A DNA stretch of 64,000 nucleotides from Anastrepha obliqua. Lineage: Eukaryota > Arthropoda > Insecta > Diptera > Tephritidae. Shown piece after piece: positions 1 through 11,407 of this stretch. Numbering within the stretch: position 1 is the first letter of the stretch; each line of letters starts with the position of its first letter. The position numbers and the translations under genes were made by a program. The stretch spans positions 165,790,792 to 165,854,791 of the forward strand of contig NC_072892.1 in NCBI RefSeq assembly GCF_027943255.1. Reading direction: 5' to 3'. The notes beneath the pieces were generated by a model. That model searched no databases, was not told where the DNA came from, and worked only from the letters and a program-made list of their open reading frames with translations.

Positions 1-189
1 TGAGCAAATTTATAACAAAAAAAAATCGTCAAAAGTCTATAAAATGTTTCACCTCCTTGCAGTTTGCTCTTCATTGTACCAATATTTTATAGGATATATG
101 TAAGACTGCATACCCTTTTTTTTTTAATTCGGCTTAAAAATGTTAAATTTTGACGAAATTTTTTTAAGTTTTCAATACATACACCGCAA

Positions 190-265
190 AATTGTCGAGC
201 GAGTTCAGCCAAACACCCAGCTGAGGATGTATGCGCCAAATATATACCATATATATACCTATAGT
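190..265 (+). repeat. SINE 3'-end fragment (tephritid-type repeat)
   Basis: The stretch reads 'gcgagttcagccaaacaccc' and then 'gtatgcgccaaatatata'. This matches the 3' tail of the repeat seen best at 42235-42535. Only the tail is present and it is degenerate; the AT run that follows is the usual end of the other copies. Confidence 0.5.
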
Positions 266-1289
266 CTGAAAATATACTACCCAGCTTAAAATTAGGATAG
301 TTGAAATGAAAAGGAATAAATTGTGAGTATAAGGGCCTTCTCTTGGGCGCGACAGGCCGGTGAGAAGTGAAAAAAGGATAGCATTTGCCGATCAGAGGCA
401 AGTAAATTCATTGGAGATCTGAAGCGTTAAATATATATAAATACATATACATTTAAATGTATATGTATGTATATATGTAATATAGCCATGATTATGAATT
501 GAGCTTCCTTGTACCTCCACAAAGGTGATAGTCCAGTTCCCTGTCGCGCTACACTATAAAATGATGATGTTTGGTTGATTTTAGGAAAAAAAGTTGTATC
601 TTTATTTTATTGTATATTACTTTATATTATTCCCCTTTCTTCTTCATCTACGCATTCCTACGTATTTTATCTGTATAATAGATAATATTTTTAATTTGCC
701 ACTCGTGCACTTGAATCCGATAAGTATGCAGATTTCTTCGCCTATACCGTCCGAAGATTGATTGACACTTCAATTGGCCTCACAGTGAACAGTCTGCCTG
801 TTCAAGCGGCTCGACTTGACAGAAAACACAGACTTCGGTTGGTAATTTTCACACCTTCAAAGCAATAAAACACAAAAATAGTTACAAGTGAAGCCGCTGA
901 TTGTAGCAGACTTTATTAAATACCAAATTTCAAAACAATTAGCATAACCTGCATATATTTAACTACAGGGGAGCTTTGATAAGTTGGAATCTCTAAAGCA
1001 TACAAACTCCAGTAACTCAGAGAAAGTGCACGGTCGCTTGAAAATGGCGCTTCAAAATGAAACATTTACTTTTTTATTCATTTTGAATTCATTGAAAATC
1101 CGTAAAATTTGCGGAACAAAAATGTACCAAAAACTTCATACACATCCTTTGTTAAATGTTGGGTTGAGCTCCTTCTCCGATGTGAGGTATGAGCTTTTGT
1201 GTTTTCCTACTAATGAAGTGACCTACAACTTTAAGTCATCTCCAAATGACAGATGTTGCTTTATATGAGGTTCATTCATGGCTGAAATA
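266..1289. other. No recognised feature
   Basis: AT-rich non-coding DNA with TA-rich microsatellite-like patches near 430-480. No coding similarity or clean terminal repeat was recognised. Confidence 0.4.
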
Positions 1290-1430
1290 CACTCAGAGGT
1301 TTGCCAATGCCCGCTGAAGGGCGACTGCTACTAAAATTACCTTTTTCTACAATTTGTTGTTCCATATCTACAGTGGGCATTGAAACCGAACTAACCGAAT
1401 GCCATTCATGCACAAATTCAGTATGAAGAA
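1290..1430 (-). repeat. Degenerate SINE head, reverse orientation
   Basis: Read on the minus strand, this has the order of the SINE body and head. 'cagaggtttgccaatgcccg' and 'gggcgactgctactaaaa' correspond to the 'gcggtcg...cggcaggcaatggc' body of the + copies. It is followed by the 'aaccgaatgcc' part of the tRNA-like head. Divergence is high. Confidence 0.4.
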
Positions 1431-2224
1431 AAGCTCGCAAATTCTAAAAAAAGTGATGATCTCTTGAGACACCCATAACTGAGCCTCAATTTTACACTTA
1501 ATTACCTACTGACGTATATTTGTATGTTTGCTAACGTATTCCCCTGCATAGCTAATTTATCAAAAACAAGTTTATGTTCACACCTGCCTGAGCACGTGCT
1601 TGTCCTATACTGGAATTTACTAGCTTGCATATTCATAGTATCGTATTTGATAGTTTCTGCGATTGATTTATTACAGCCGATAACAATCGGTAGCATCCGC
1701 AGCCTAGATCAGCCTACACCCATAGCGCAAAGGCCTTCAGAGCCATAAAGACATATTTGGTGAATTGAATTGGGTTGAAGTGTAGATCATAACCGCGCAT
1801 ACGCAACCAACTAATCATTTGGCTGTCGGTGAAAACCATGAGAAAGCGCTGCTAAAAATTTAAGTTGCTTTAAGTACCACTGCTGCAATGTTAGAACTTT
1901 TTTCTATCCAAGAGTAGCCAAAATAATTCAAGTATCTGGGGCAAGATTTCAAACTTCGCATGCGGTTCTAATATGGATATGGCAGCACGATCTGGTGAAT
2001 TCTCCGAGCAACTCTCAATGAGAGAAGCCTATAGGCCTCAATAATACTGTAGTATTTTTCAGGCAGAAACTCTTAAAACTGATATATTTCTCCATGATAG
2101 ATCTGACTCCTCCAAAACCTGTCTCTGATCCAGACAGCCAAATGCCATCAAAGCTATTAGTTTGGCAACGACTATTTCGCTTTGTTCTCAATGATGCCGA
2201 TGATCTATAGAATCACTTCGACAG
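1431..2224. other. No recognised feature
   Basis: No convincing open frame, terminal repeat or coding similarity was seen in this stretch. Confidence 0.3.
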
Positions 2225-2575
2225 CTCAAAATGATTTTGTACTGGAGCTCAGAAAAGTGGCTGGTTTGGTAATGAGATAGCAGACGACATGAGCAGGGTC
2301 TCGTGTATGGCTTGGGGAAGGAAATCCAAGCTTACAAGTCACTCTAATATTACTGCTTTCAAATGTGAAGTAGAAGGCTAACGCAGCTAATACGAATAGC
2401 TGAACTAATCTGGTTACCTGTAGAGCATCGCCTTTACTTTGGCCATCGCTCGATGAACGAAGAACACGAACCTTTTTAAGGCTCCCTAAAAGGCGCATAG
2501 ACTTCTCACGAGGTTACTTGAAGGGCGGGGTACTACTTGCCCTATATTTGGCAGGTTCGAAGACCCGCTTAACGG
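2225..2575 (+). pseudogene. LINE ORF2 relic: end of RNase H and C-terminal region
   Basis: One + frame gives SGWFGNEIADDMSRV at about 2257-2300, the hallmark end of a retrotransposon RNase H (G-x-x-GNE-x-AD). A second frame further on gives WPSLDERRTRTFLRLPKRR, which matches the segment following RNase H in LINE ORF2 proteins (compare FWPRVDRKRSGELLRLTK in the copy at 62283-63725). The two pieces are in different frames with stops between them, so this is a dead 5'-truncated fragment. The clade is not determinable from this little sequence. Confidence 0.5.
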
Positions 2576-3699
2576 TTTCTATATATATAAGCTGTGCAGC
2601 TGAGGAAAAGGTGAACACGTCCAGTGCCAGTACCAAAATGAAAATCCTGGAAAATAACTGAAACTTAGCGAAAAGTGTAACGTAATAACAAATAACAAGC
2701 CTTGGATTTGCTACTTATGATCCTGAAATAGGACGCCAATCCATGTGAACCTAAATTTCAACACTCAAGGAATAAGGAAGTAAGAAAGCAGTAAGGACTT
2801 GTGAGAGACTCACACGGGTGCTTTTAAAGGATCGGTACCCAATGGCGGTTTTCCACAGTCTTTCTGGCGGAAATCCATTGCATAAAAATCTTTGGGAAAG
2901 AATGCCTTTGGAGCGGCTCAACTTCGAAGTGCATCTGCAATATATCTAAACTAGTTGACGTGTCTCAATGACTTGCAGGCTTGGGAGCAAAGAATACCGT
3001 TTTGAATGAACAGGTAGGTAGGTAAGATGGCAAGAGTACCCCAGGTACGCTACAAGTAGCACTTACGTGCCGTTTTGATACCATAAAGTGGACCACTACC
3101 TGTGAAAGGATTAAGGGAGGAGATAAGACCGTCTACAGCCATCCAGTGCTGTTGATGTAGCGGAGGAGAGAAAAGGGATCTAGTCTGGAGAATTTCATCA
3201 AGTCATCCCCAAAGGGGACGCTGAGGAATCTCAAGCGTCTAGCCGCCAAAGCCGGACATCTGCAGAGAAAGGACATCTGAACAGGTAGACTGCTTAGTGA
3301 AATTAGGGGCCATCTCAAATTCGATGAAATAGTGATAGTGAAAACGAATCCATAGTCCAAGAGGAAATTGTACAACTTGCTTCCTTATCAGCATATCGAC
3401 GAATAATAACTCTGCTGCAGAGAACTTGTCGACTTCGAAACCCACTAAGCGTAACAAAGTGTCAGCATTGAATATTGTTAGATCTCAAAGGGGACCCCAA
3501 CGAGTGTTTCGTTATTTATATGATCCTGTTTTATGCTTCAATATCTTTTTTACTGATGAAATAATTTTTGAGATTGTAAAATGGACTAAAGCCGAGTTGC
3601 CTTTAAAACGAAGCGTATATATTATATGACCGGTGTTACATTCCTGAAGATGAAATTCGTTCTTTCATTCGAGTTCTGGTAATGACAGCAGTGAGGATA
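2576..3699. other. No recognised feature
   Basis: The base composition is more balanced than in the flanks and resembles decayed retrotransposon sequence, but no motif could be pinned down on either strand. Confidence 0.3.
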
Positions 3700-4545
3700 G
3701 ATAGACAGATAGATACTTTATGAGGTTTGCACTTCGACTTCATGGCCTCTTGTGTGCTCTACTCATCACAGTACCTCATCCAGACCCAGTTCCTTTATCA
3801 AACTCAGGATAGAGTTGGGTTCCTTTCATCTGGCTGCAGTTAGCTAAAGTGTCTCTACCCTTCTCTGCATTCCAGGAGAAGGTGCACTCGAGTCTCTTGA
3901 GATTGGTCGTAGAAACGACAAGAGTCCGTATACCGAATTCCGATCATGTGCAGATGACTACGCAGTCTGCACTGGCTTGTGAGAATACCCAGGAGCGTTC
4001 TCAATTTATCCTTGGGGAGGATTATAAATTTTTAAACCTCTTTCGGCTGTACCCTTCCAGTAGCCGGATGTACCCTCCCCAGTAGCCAGTAGCCAGAGCA
4101 TGGCGTAGTCCCATAGTTTGGTTAGCAAACTTCTCCTAGGCCTATCTCTTCACTCCTAAGCTTCTCCTTGATGCTGTGCTGTCCCATAGCAAGGAAGGGC
4201 TCGGATCATATTAAGGGTGGGGTGCAGACTATCTCACCAATGCGTCCGCTATTTCATTCCCAGTTAGACCTCTGTGACCTGGGGTCCAAATTAGCTGGAT
4301 ACGATTGTGCGTTCCTAGTTGATTGAGTTTCTCGATACACTCAAGGACCAGTGAGGACTTGATCTTCCACTTGACTGCCGCTCAGAATGCAAACTCGCTC
4401 ATGACGGAAATTTCTGTCGAAGATGCTTGAAAACTACCCATCGGCACAGAGCACTTGGTTGTGGGGCCATAAATTCCCGCGCATACGCCTTTCTGGAGTC
4501 TTCGAGCCATCTGCGTGTAAATACAAGGTACATTCCTGGAGCTTA
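3700..4545 (-). pseudogene. Non-LTR retrotransposon relic: RNase H plus C-terminal Cys/His region
   Basis: Read on the minus strand from 4545 downward, several frames in turn give HADGSKTPE (the RNase H DGSK motif), SSTEISVMSEFAF, then LIWTPGHRGLTGNEIADAL (the last RNase H motif). Further on come LRTLLGILTSQCRLRSHLH and CRFYDQSQETRVHLLLEC, which fits the LINE C-terminal zinc-binding segment (C-x2-C...H-x4-C) with its second Cys replaced. The order RNase H then Cys/His matches LINE ORF2. Frame changes and stops show it is dead. It is a different family from the LOA/I-like copies elsewhere in the window. Confidence 0.65.
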
Positions 4546-6084
4546 TTTTCAAATGCAGGTCTACTCTAGTGCGATAAGTTACACTAGTTACACTTCAGTT
4601 CAACTCCTAACTTCTTTTTGAATTTGATGAGTTAGTGATATCATCTCCGGGTAGCTGGGTAAGTAAGAGCTGCAACCTTAGTTTTTGTGTAGTCAGATCT
4701 CTCGACCATTCATATAACGCCGAATGAGAAAACACGAGTATACATTGAAAATGATAATAAGTCAATAATAAGAAGGTATGAGTCAATGTAAATATAAATA
4801 TTTTACAGCGTCAGTCGCGCAACTAAATAGTCGCACCTCGTATATGCAAGATCTGCTCATCTCCTAAGTCAATAAGATTTATTTCCATTCCATTTCAAAA
4901 GTAATGCGCCTGCCTTTGCAATATAACCGCAATAAATAAAATACGAATCCAAGCGAGCGTATTAATTTCGCAAATTTTTAAAAATAAAATAAAAAAAATT
5001 TTTAATTAAAAAATATTTTGCTATGCCTAATCAGTGCGTGCATCTCCGATGGCATTGCCTAATTACAAGGTGTGTTTATTGGTATAAATACCACCGGCAC
5101 TGTGGTCAATCACGATACTGTTGATGAAGGTGACGAAGCTTTACAAGCTGAAAGATACATACAGACATACGAGTACATATTTTTGTGATAAATTTTGAGC
5201 AAATGATTGTTCCAAAAGTACTTCGCTATTTGATGATATCTATCTAATATTTATTTGGAGTAATTGTGTGGGATTAGAGGCTTATGAGTGACATAAGTAC
5301 TTACATACATTTAATAAAAAATATAAAAGAGTTAATTAAATAAAATAATAATGAAATAATAAATTGTAATAAAATAATGCATTTGTAAGGAATATAAATT
5401 TTTACATAATTATTGCGGACACTGAACGTCGCTGAGTTTATTTTTGAGCTAAATTGAGATCGTACTGGATTACCTTTACCTTCCACATAAATTCAAACCA
5501 AAACACCTATTTAATTTATTTGGCGCCGAAGTGCAGAGATGCTGATAAAGTCTAAGTATCTGATTTAATTGTTATGTGAGCAAATAGTTGAAAACACACG
5601 CGTGCTAATTAAATATGAACTACGATGACTATAGCAACAACGATAATGATATGTTGAAAATATCAATTCGCAGGCAGGTTTGTTTAGGGCCACAAACGAC
5701 TTACAAGCCAGGCATTGGTTCAAACAAGCGAAATTAATCAATTAACTGGACCTTTTTATGCCTCTCTATCATGCGTTCGTTATGAGATATAGTTCAGGAG
5801 TCCATTATTTTTTTTTTAATTTTTGATATAGCAAATAAATTGAAAGTGCACAGCACCTAAATTCGGCCTATAAAGGCTATGAAGTGATATATACCTGTGA
5901 CCGTTGATAATGCTATGACAATGCGCGCAACTATAGGGCGGAGGTTTCTGAACCCCAAATGCCCACTAGCGTAGCGAAATGTCAATTGATTTGAGAACGG
6001 ATAGCTGTGATAGCGCTTCGCTAAAGAAATATTGTTCTACAAGTACTATTGAATTTTCACTGGTTCGCTGTACGTATTTGAATA
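4546..6084. other. No recognised feature
   Basis: Very AT-rich, with short A/T runs and no coding similarity that I could recognise. Confidence 0.35.
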
Positions 6085-7743
6085 CACGGTGTGACAAAAA
6101 AAAAAAATTAAATATACTTTTATGGAGACCTAGCACGATTTGTGGCTATAGAAAAACTAAAAAAAATGGTATAGGAGAAATTTCCAATACACCCCCAAAA
6201 TCTCATTTTATGGCCATAAAACCGTTTTTCAGTAGGTTGATGTGAACAATCCCTCCTAACTTCGCCAATTTCCATCCGATTTTGAATTTGTTTTTTTAGT
6301 TCGAAAGAACAAAAACAAGCCCTTTTGACAGTGTGTTGAAAATTTTTCTGAAATGACAACTGACGAGACTGTAGACGGAAGTATTCGGAATTTTTTTATT
6401 TTTTCTCTATTTTTTCAACTTTGACATCATTTTTGCGATATTATCCGATATTGAGGATGTTTTTTAGTACACTATTGTTATAGTGAATTTAATTCTGCGT
6501 CGAATGAGCTATATTTGACTGTAATTGAATTAAAATTCATAGAGTTGTGCGAGTTGTGCGAGTTTTAAGATTTTATTTTTTTTACTAATTTTATAGCAAG
6601 TGTCAGTATAAACACATCATCAGTACGAAACAGTACAGGTTTAAAATTTTAAAAGATGTCGGGAAAAACTAATCTTCATTTCAAAAATGTTTGCTAGACC
6701 TGCTCCGTTTATAAGAGTCATCACAATTTTAGGGATCCTTATCGGGCCTCAGATTCGAAAACTCATGCGAGATGAGAAATTTACGAGTAAGCTCAGTGCA
6801 GTGGAAAGACGGGCATGGGAAAGTTTTAAATCATTGTGTGAGAAGTTCCTTGGAAATAAAAAGAGCTCTGATTATGTTGAAGTCGTCAAAGAGTTTTTGA
6901 GTGCGTACGAAAAAATGGAATGCAATATGTCCATCAAGATATACTTTCTGCACTCACATTTGAATTTTTTCCGGGAAAACCTGGGCCAGATGACCGATGA
7001 ACAGGGTGAAAGATTTCACCAGGAGATAGGAGTCATCGAAAAACGTTTTCAAGGGAAGAACTCCATCAATATGCTTGCTGATTACTGCTGGTCCTTGAAA
7101 CGTAAAACAAGTGATGACTCTTATAAACGGAGCAGGTCTAGCAAACATTTTTGAAATGAAGATTAGTTTTTCCCGACATCTTTTAAAATTTTAAACCTGT
7201 ACTGTTTCGTACTGATGATGTGTTTATACTGACACTTGCTATAAAATTAGTAAAAAAAATAAAATCTTAAAACTCGCACAACTCGCACAACTCTATGAAT
7301 TTTAATTCGATTACAGTCAAATATAGCTCATTCGACGCAGAATTAAATTCACTATAACAGTAGTCTACTAAAAAACATCTTCAACATCGGATAGTATCGC
7401 AAAAATGATGTCAAAGTTGAAAAAATAGAGAAAAAATAAAAAAATTCCGAATACTTTCGTCTACAGTCTCGTCAGTTGTCATTTCAGAAAAATTGTCAAC
7501 ACACTGTCAAAAAGGCTTGTTTTTGTTCTTTCGAACTAAAAAAACAAATTCGAAATCGGATGGAAATTGGCGAAGTTAGGAGGGATTGTTCACATCAACC
7601 TACTGAAAAACGGTTTTATGGCCATAAAATGAGATTTTGGGGGTGTATTGGAAATTTCTCCTATACCATGTTTCTTAGTTTTACTATACCTACAAGTTGT
7701 ACTAGGTCTCTATAAAAATATAATTTCACTGTCGCACAGTGAT
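6085..7743. mobile_element. Foldback element with approximately 635-bp inverted arms
   Basis: Bases 6085-6724 and 7111-7743 are near-identical inverted copies. The outer ends read CACGGTGTGACA on the left and TGTCGCACAGTG on the right, which is the same sequence inverted with two differences. The inner ends read ...AGAGTCATCAC and GTGATGACTCT.... The two arms enclose only about 390 bp of single-copy sequence. The arms include the last roughly 14 codons of the enclosed open frame, so the left arm is an inverted duplicate of the gene's 3' end and downstream region. Flanking 'ata' occurs on both sides, but no clear longer target duplication is visible. The superfamily is unknown to me. Confidence 0.8.
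6687..7154 (+). CDS. C-terminal part of a transposon-encoded protein inside the foldback element
   Basis: This is an open frame of 155 codons. The core, from about residue 27, contains NMSIKIYFLHSHLNFF, then DEQGERFHQEI, then MLADYCWSLKR. These blocks match the C-terminal region of a protein family I recognise as very common and repetitive in arthropod and cnidarian genomes; its transposon class is not known to me. The first 13 residues (MFARPAPFIRVIT) are not family sequence. They are the antisense translation of the protein's own C-terminal codons, because the frame begins inside the left inverted arm. The real N-terminal part is missing, so the present start is artificial and no functional product is expected. 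The 3' end (SSKHF then stop) looks native. Confidence 0.6.
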   Translation: MFARPAPFIRVITILGILIGPQIRKLMRDEKFTSKLSAVERRAWESFKSLCEKFLGNKKSSDYVEVVKEFLSAYEKMECNMSIKIYFLHSHLNFFRENLGQMTDEQGERFHQEIGVIEKRFQGKNSINMLADYCWSLKRKTSDDSYKRSRSSKHF

Positions 7744-7959
7744 ATAAGTTGAGAAGTTATGAGGATTCGCACTATGAAACTTTCAGGGTGTACTAAGCAT
7801 AATCTCAGCTATTAATGGAAAACTAGAAAAAAGTCTGAGAACAAGTCTCAGGACTTGTTTTTCAAATATGGCTACGAAAAATTTTCTCCTAAAAATGTTG
7901 AGCAAAAAAGGAAAAATTTTATTTCTAAATTTTTTTTTTAAACATTTTTTTCGCTTGCG

Positions 7960-8940
7960 TAGAGTAAAAAGTGATTTGGGAAAGTTTTCGAAACATTTTT
8001 AAGTTCTGAGATTTATTTAATGTTAAAAAAAAATGTGAAAAAAATGTTGAACAAAAAAATATAATTTGAATTCAAAATTATTTTCGCACAAATTGTTTTT
8101 TGTTTATTTGTAGGTTTGCGTATAATTAAAAGTAAGTTGTGAAAGTTTTAGAAAAATTTTGTAATTCTGGAAAAAAGGCAAAAAAAAGTTAAAACAAATT
8201 TTAAAAAAATATTAAAAATTGAATTTGAAATTTTTTTTGTTTATTTGTGGGCTTGTGTATAGTAAGGTAGGAAGGATTTTGTTTAATTTTGGGATTTATT
8301 TAATTTTAAAAATTTTGGTATACAGTTTTTAAAAAGTGAAATATTTTCGGCTTCTTTCAAAATTTTTAGAATGTTATTGTAATTTATAGGATAATTTCTG
8401 AGAAAAACATATATATATATATTTAAGAAAGATTTGTTTTTTGGGAAAAAAATTTATTTTTTATAATTTTTAACAAAAATTTTGGTTTATATGTAGGGTT
8501 AAGTTTAATAAAAAATACGCTGAGAAAATTCTGGAAAAATTTTATAATTCTTAGATTTATAATTTTTTTTAATTTGTTTGATAATTCTTAAGATAGATTT
8601 TCTTTGGGAAAAAAATTATGTTGCTTTGTTAAAAATTTTTGGGAATACCTTTATGGTTAATAAGAGTTAAGTTTCATAAAAAGAAAATTAAAAAAAATTT
8701 GAAAAAAGCTTAAAAATAAATTTTTGTATTTTATAAATTTGGGATTTATAATATTTTTTTAATTTTGTAATTAGAAAAACTTCTAAGAAAGATTTTTTTT
8801 GGAAACAAATTATATTGCTTTGCTTGAAATTTTTGGGAATCAATTTTTCTTGTAATTTTTGAAAATATAATTTTTTTCCACAAAAATATTTTAAAAATGT
8901 TGAAAGAAAAGAAATATGTTTTCACTTTCACTTTCAAAAT
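7960..8940. repeat. Decayed AT-rich tandem array, unit about 140-190 bp
   Basis: Similar blocks recur: 'ttgtttatttgtaggtttgcg' near 8098 and 'ttgtttatttgtgggcttgtg' near 8239; 'gatagattttctttgggaaa' near 8593 and 'gaaagattttttttggaaac' near 8785; 'gttaagtttaataaaaa' near 8499 and 'gttaagtttcataaaaa' near 8667. Spacing varies between about 140 and 190 bp. This suggests an old, diverged tandem array rather than genes. Confidence 0.45.
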
Positions 8941-9580
8941 GATTATTTATTTCAGTCTACAGAGAGATACCTTACAGACAGATTAATAAACAGTAAAATA
9001 AATAAATTAAAAGAAATACAAAAATAAAAAATTAGTTAAATTTACAAAAATATTAATTTAAAATTCCTTAATATAATATTAACATTAAGATCCATAATAT
9101 TGCTCCAATAACTCCATAATCGGTCACATCACAAAATAGGTTCACTCACTGAATAATTGGTTTTGTTACTTGAATGCACAAACAAGCTAGTATTTGTACG
9201 ACGATGAGGTGAGATATGAGCTTGGAAGAGATTGGTCAGCTTATTGCCGTTAATATTGCCATTGATAACATTATAAACAATAATTAATTAGAAGTAAATT
9301 CTTCTATCAGACAATGACTGTAAGTCTAACAATTTGCATATAATGAGGAGCACCATTTGGCAAATCAATCTTATTCAAAGCACATTTGGTAAACCTTTTT
9401 TGTACTTTTTTGATTTTTTAGAGTGGACTTCATAGTATGGATTCTATATTAACGAGAAATATTACATACATATATAGGTTCCTTGAACTGCTACTTGGAG
9501 CATAAAATGCATAGGACTTACAAAAATTTTCAACATTGAATAAATCTCACAATTATTTTTTTTTCTCAGCTTATTAGATA
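8941..9580. other. No recognised feature
   Basis: AT-rich intergenic DNA without recognised motifs. Confidence 0.35.
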
Positions 9581-9610
9581 CTAGCAAACCCGGCCCCCTT
9601 CGCTGGGCAC
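9581..9610 (-). mobile_element. Helitron-like 3' tip (CTAG end with hairpin)
   Basis: On the minus strand a GC-rich hairpin (stem CCCAGC/GCCGGG with one G-T pair, + strand 9589-9607) lies five bases before a terminal CTAG that is followed by T. Helitrons characteristically end in CTRR a short distance after a GC-rich hairpin and insert between A and T. The surrounding DNA is AT-rich, so the hairpin stands out. No rolling-circle Rep/helicase gene is visible, so this is at best a non-autonomous or truncated copy, probably extending to higher coordinates. Confidence 0.35.
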
Positions 9611-10570
9611 ACTAAAATAGAATAGACATGGTTTAGAACAGAAAATATATGATTTTCATATTATTTATTTCTTTATTCTTTATTCAAGCGCTTTGGCATA
9701 AACAATATTTTTTGTTTTTCTATTTGTTTTTGAGTAAATATAATATAAAATATAAATTGAAAATCAGGAAAAAAGAAGATTGTTTTTAAATTTAAAATCA
9801 ACGCATATGAATAAACAATCGTCTTTTTTCCTAATCATCCATGAATTTTTCGTTTCTATTTATATGTTTTATTAAGCATTGGAGCTTTTTTAACCATTAT
9901 CCATTTGTATTTTTCAAAAAAAAAAACGAAAAAAAATTTTTTTTCCACGAACACATAATTTTATTCGGATTTCACATTAAACTCTCAAATTTCGTAAGAA
10001 ATTATTCACTGTTCCAAAATCCACTCCAAAAAAATTCACAAACAATTTTTACATGTTGCACTTACGTTTTTTCCTTATGACATCCAAATCAGAAAGAAAT
10101 ATTGACACATTGTAACTCACACTATCAATTTGACAGTTCAGTTCCGCCCCGAGCGTTAAAAAAGTAAGCGACATTATGGCTGGTTCAAAAGAACGCTGTA
10201 CCCGTTGCCAGTGCTCCGAATTACAACCAAACTTTACGAAACCCATTTTCAATACTTACTTAACAATGTGCATAAGTTTGGTTCAATTCGGTGCAAAGAC
10301 ACGGCGGGTCCACGTTTTGGCATATATTTCGAGACCCTAGTCATCAATAAGTATGAAAATTACAACGTATTAAAGCACTTATCAACAGCTTTCATTTGAT
10401 ACCCATATTGTACATACACATCCGAAGGAAGCCAAAATGAGTATCCCTTATGACATATACTTGTTTTTCCACAGTTGAAATCAACCGGGATAAAAGGAAA
10501 TTAATTTCCACTTCCTCTGTGAATGCCCTGCCTTATGGGAGGCGAAAATGCTAACTCTTGACAAACCGAT
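9611..10570. other. No recognised feature
   Basis: AT-rich. If the Helitron-like end at 9581 is genuine, part of this stretch would belong to it, but no 5' terminus (TC) could be assigned. Confidence 0.3.
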
Positions 10571-10579
10571 AATCACCAC

Positions 10580-10790
10580 TTCAACCAACCAACCAATTAT
10601 CTGAATGTGTCAACAACTCAAAGATTGGTGAAGAAATTTTAAGGAACTGGTTCTGTCGAAGATAAAAAAAGTACTAGCAAACCAAAAACTGGACGTTCTA
10701 TTGCTGCTATTGCGAAAGTGTTTCCGAGCAACCTTCACCATCGATATCTCGACGTTGTCAGTTTCTCGTATCCGACTTTGTTTTTTATTT
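10580..10790 (+). pseudogene. Mariner (DUF4817/DD41D type) helix-turn-helix fragment
   Basis: One + frame gives RLVKKF, a stop, then GTGSVEDKKSTSKPKTGRS. After a frameshift near 10715 it gives SVSEQPSPSISRRCQ. This is the order QRLVKKFxxTGSVxDxK...SVxExPSxSIxRRSQ of the N-terminal DNA-binding half in DUF4817-type mariner transposases; compare the copy at 58787-59152. The catalytic half is absent. Confidence 0.5.
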
Positions 10791-10888
10791 CTAACACCTG
10801 ACAAATTTGAATTAGGCGCGCTTGCATAACCAGATTTGTAACCTTCCTGCACATGTGTGAATTTTTTCCCGTCTGTCGCTAGCGTCTG

Positions 10889-11275
10889 TTGCTGTCAAAC
10901 AGTGTAAACGTAACATGGTATTTAGTGCTCTCGTCGGTTTTTGTCAAAATGAACGCTGTGGTGATGCGGGACCGTCATGCGACTATCGGAAAAATTGCAG
11001 AAGAGGTAGATACCAGCACTTTTTCGGCTCACTCTATTGTGACCGAAGATTTGGCCACGAAGAGAGTGGCGGCTAAATTTGTGCCGAAGCTGCTGATGGC
11101 GGTGCAAAAGGAACTTCGTGTTGAAGTCTCACAGGAAATGCTGGACTCCATAAACAGTGATCTTGACTTCATGAACACCATTATCCCTGGTGATGAGTCC
11201 TGGGTGTATGGGTACGACCCGGAAACCAAAATGCAGTCGCCACAGTGAAAGCATTCCACGTCACCAAGATGTATT
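10889..11275 (+). pseudogene. Mariner transposase fragment, middle third
   Basis: The frame runs RDRHATIGKIAEEVDTSTFS, then LATKRVAAKFVPKLL, then GDESWVYGYDPETKMQS. GDESW carries the first catalytic aspartate of mariner-type DDE/D transposases. An in-frame TGA at about 11246 sits where the family has Trp, and KHSTSPR continues after it. Similarity then stops near 11270, so the second and third catalytic residues are gone. The upstream ATG is within non-mariner sequence and is not a real start. It belongs to a different mariner group from the other copies in this window. Confidence 0.65.
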
Positions 11276-11407
11276 CATAGCAACCTGCGAAAATCACAGA
11301 TCATTTTCATTAGTTCGTCAACTTCAAACATATTTAAGGAGTAGGACGTCACAAAAGCGCTTGAAAGCGGTGACTGGTAGGTTGGTTGGTTGGTTGATTT
11401 GGTGATT

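Larger units (their letters stand above)
10571..11407. repeat. 26-bp inverted repeats bracketing two mariner fragments
   Basis: The left copy at 10571-10596 is AATCACCACTTCAACCAACC followed by AACCAA. The right copy at 11382-11407 is its inverse with two mismatches. The core is a CAAC/CCAA simple repeat, so chance or microsatellite origin is possible. The interval they bracket holds transposase debris from two mariner groups. Confidence 0.4.

Noticed and set aside
1502..1748. Overlapping frames of 60-75 codons on both strands
   Set aside because: Short, mutually overlapping, without similarity, signal peptide or splice context.
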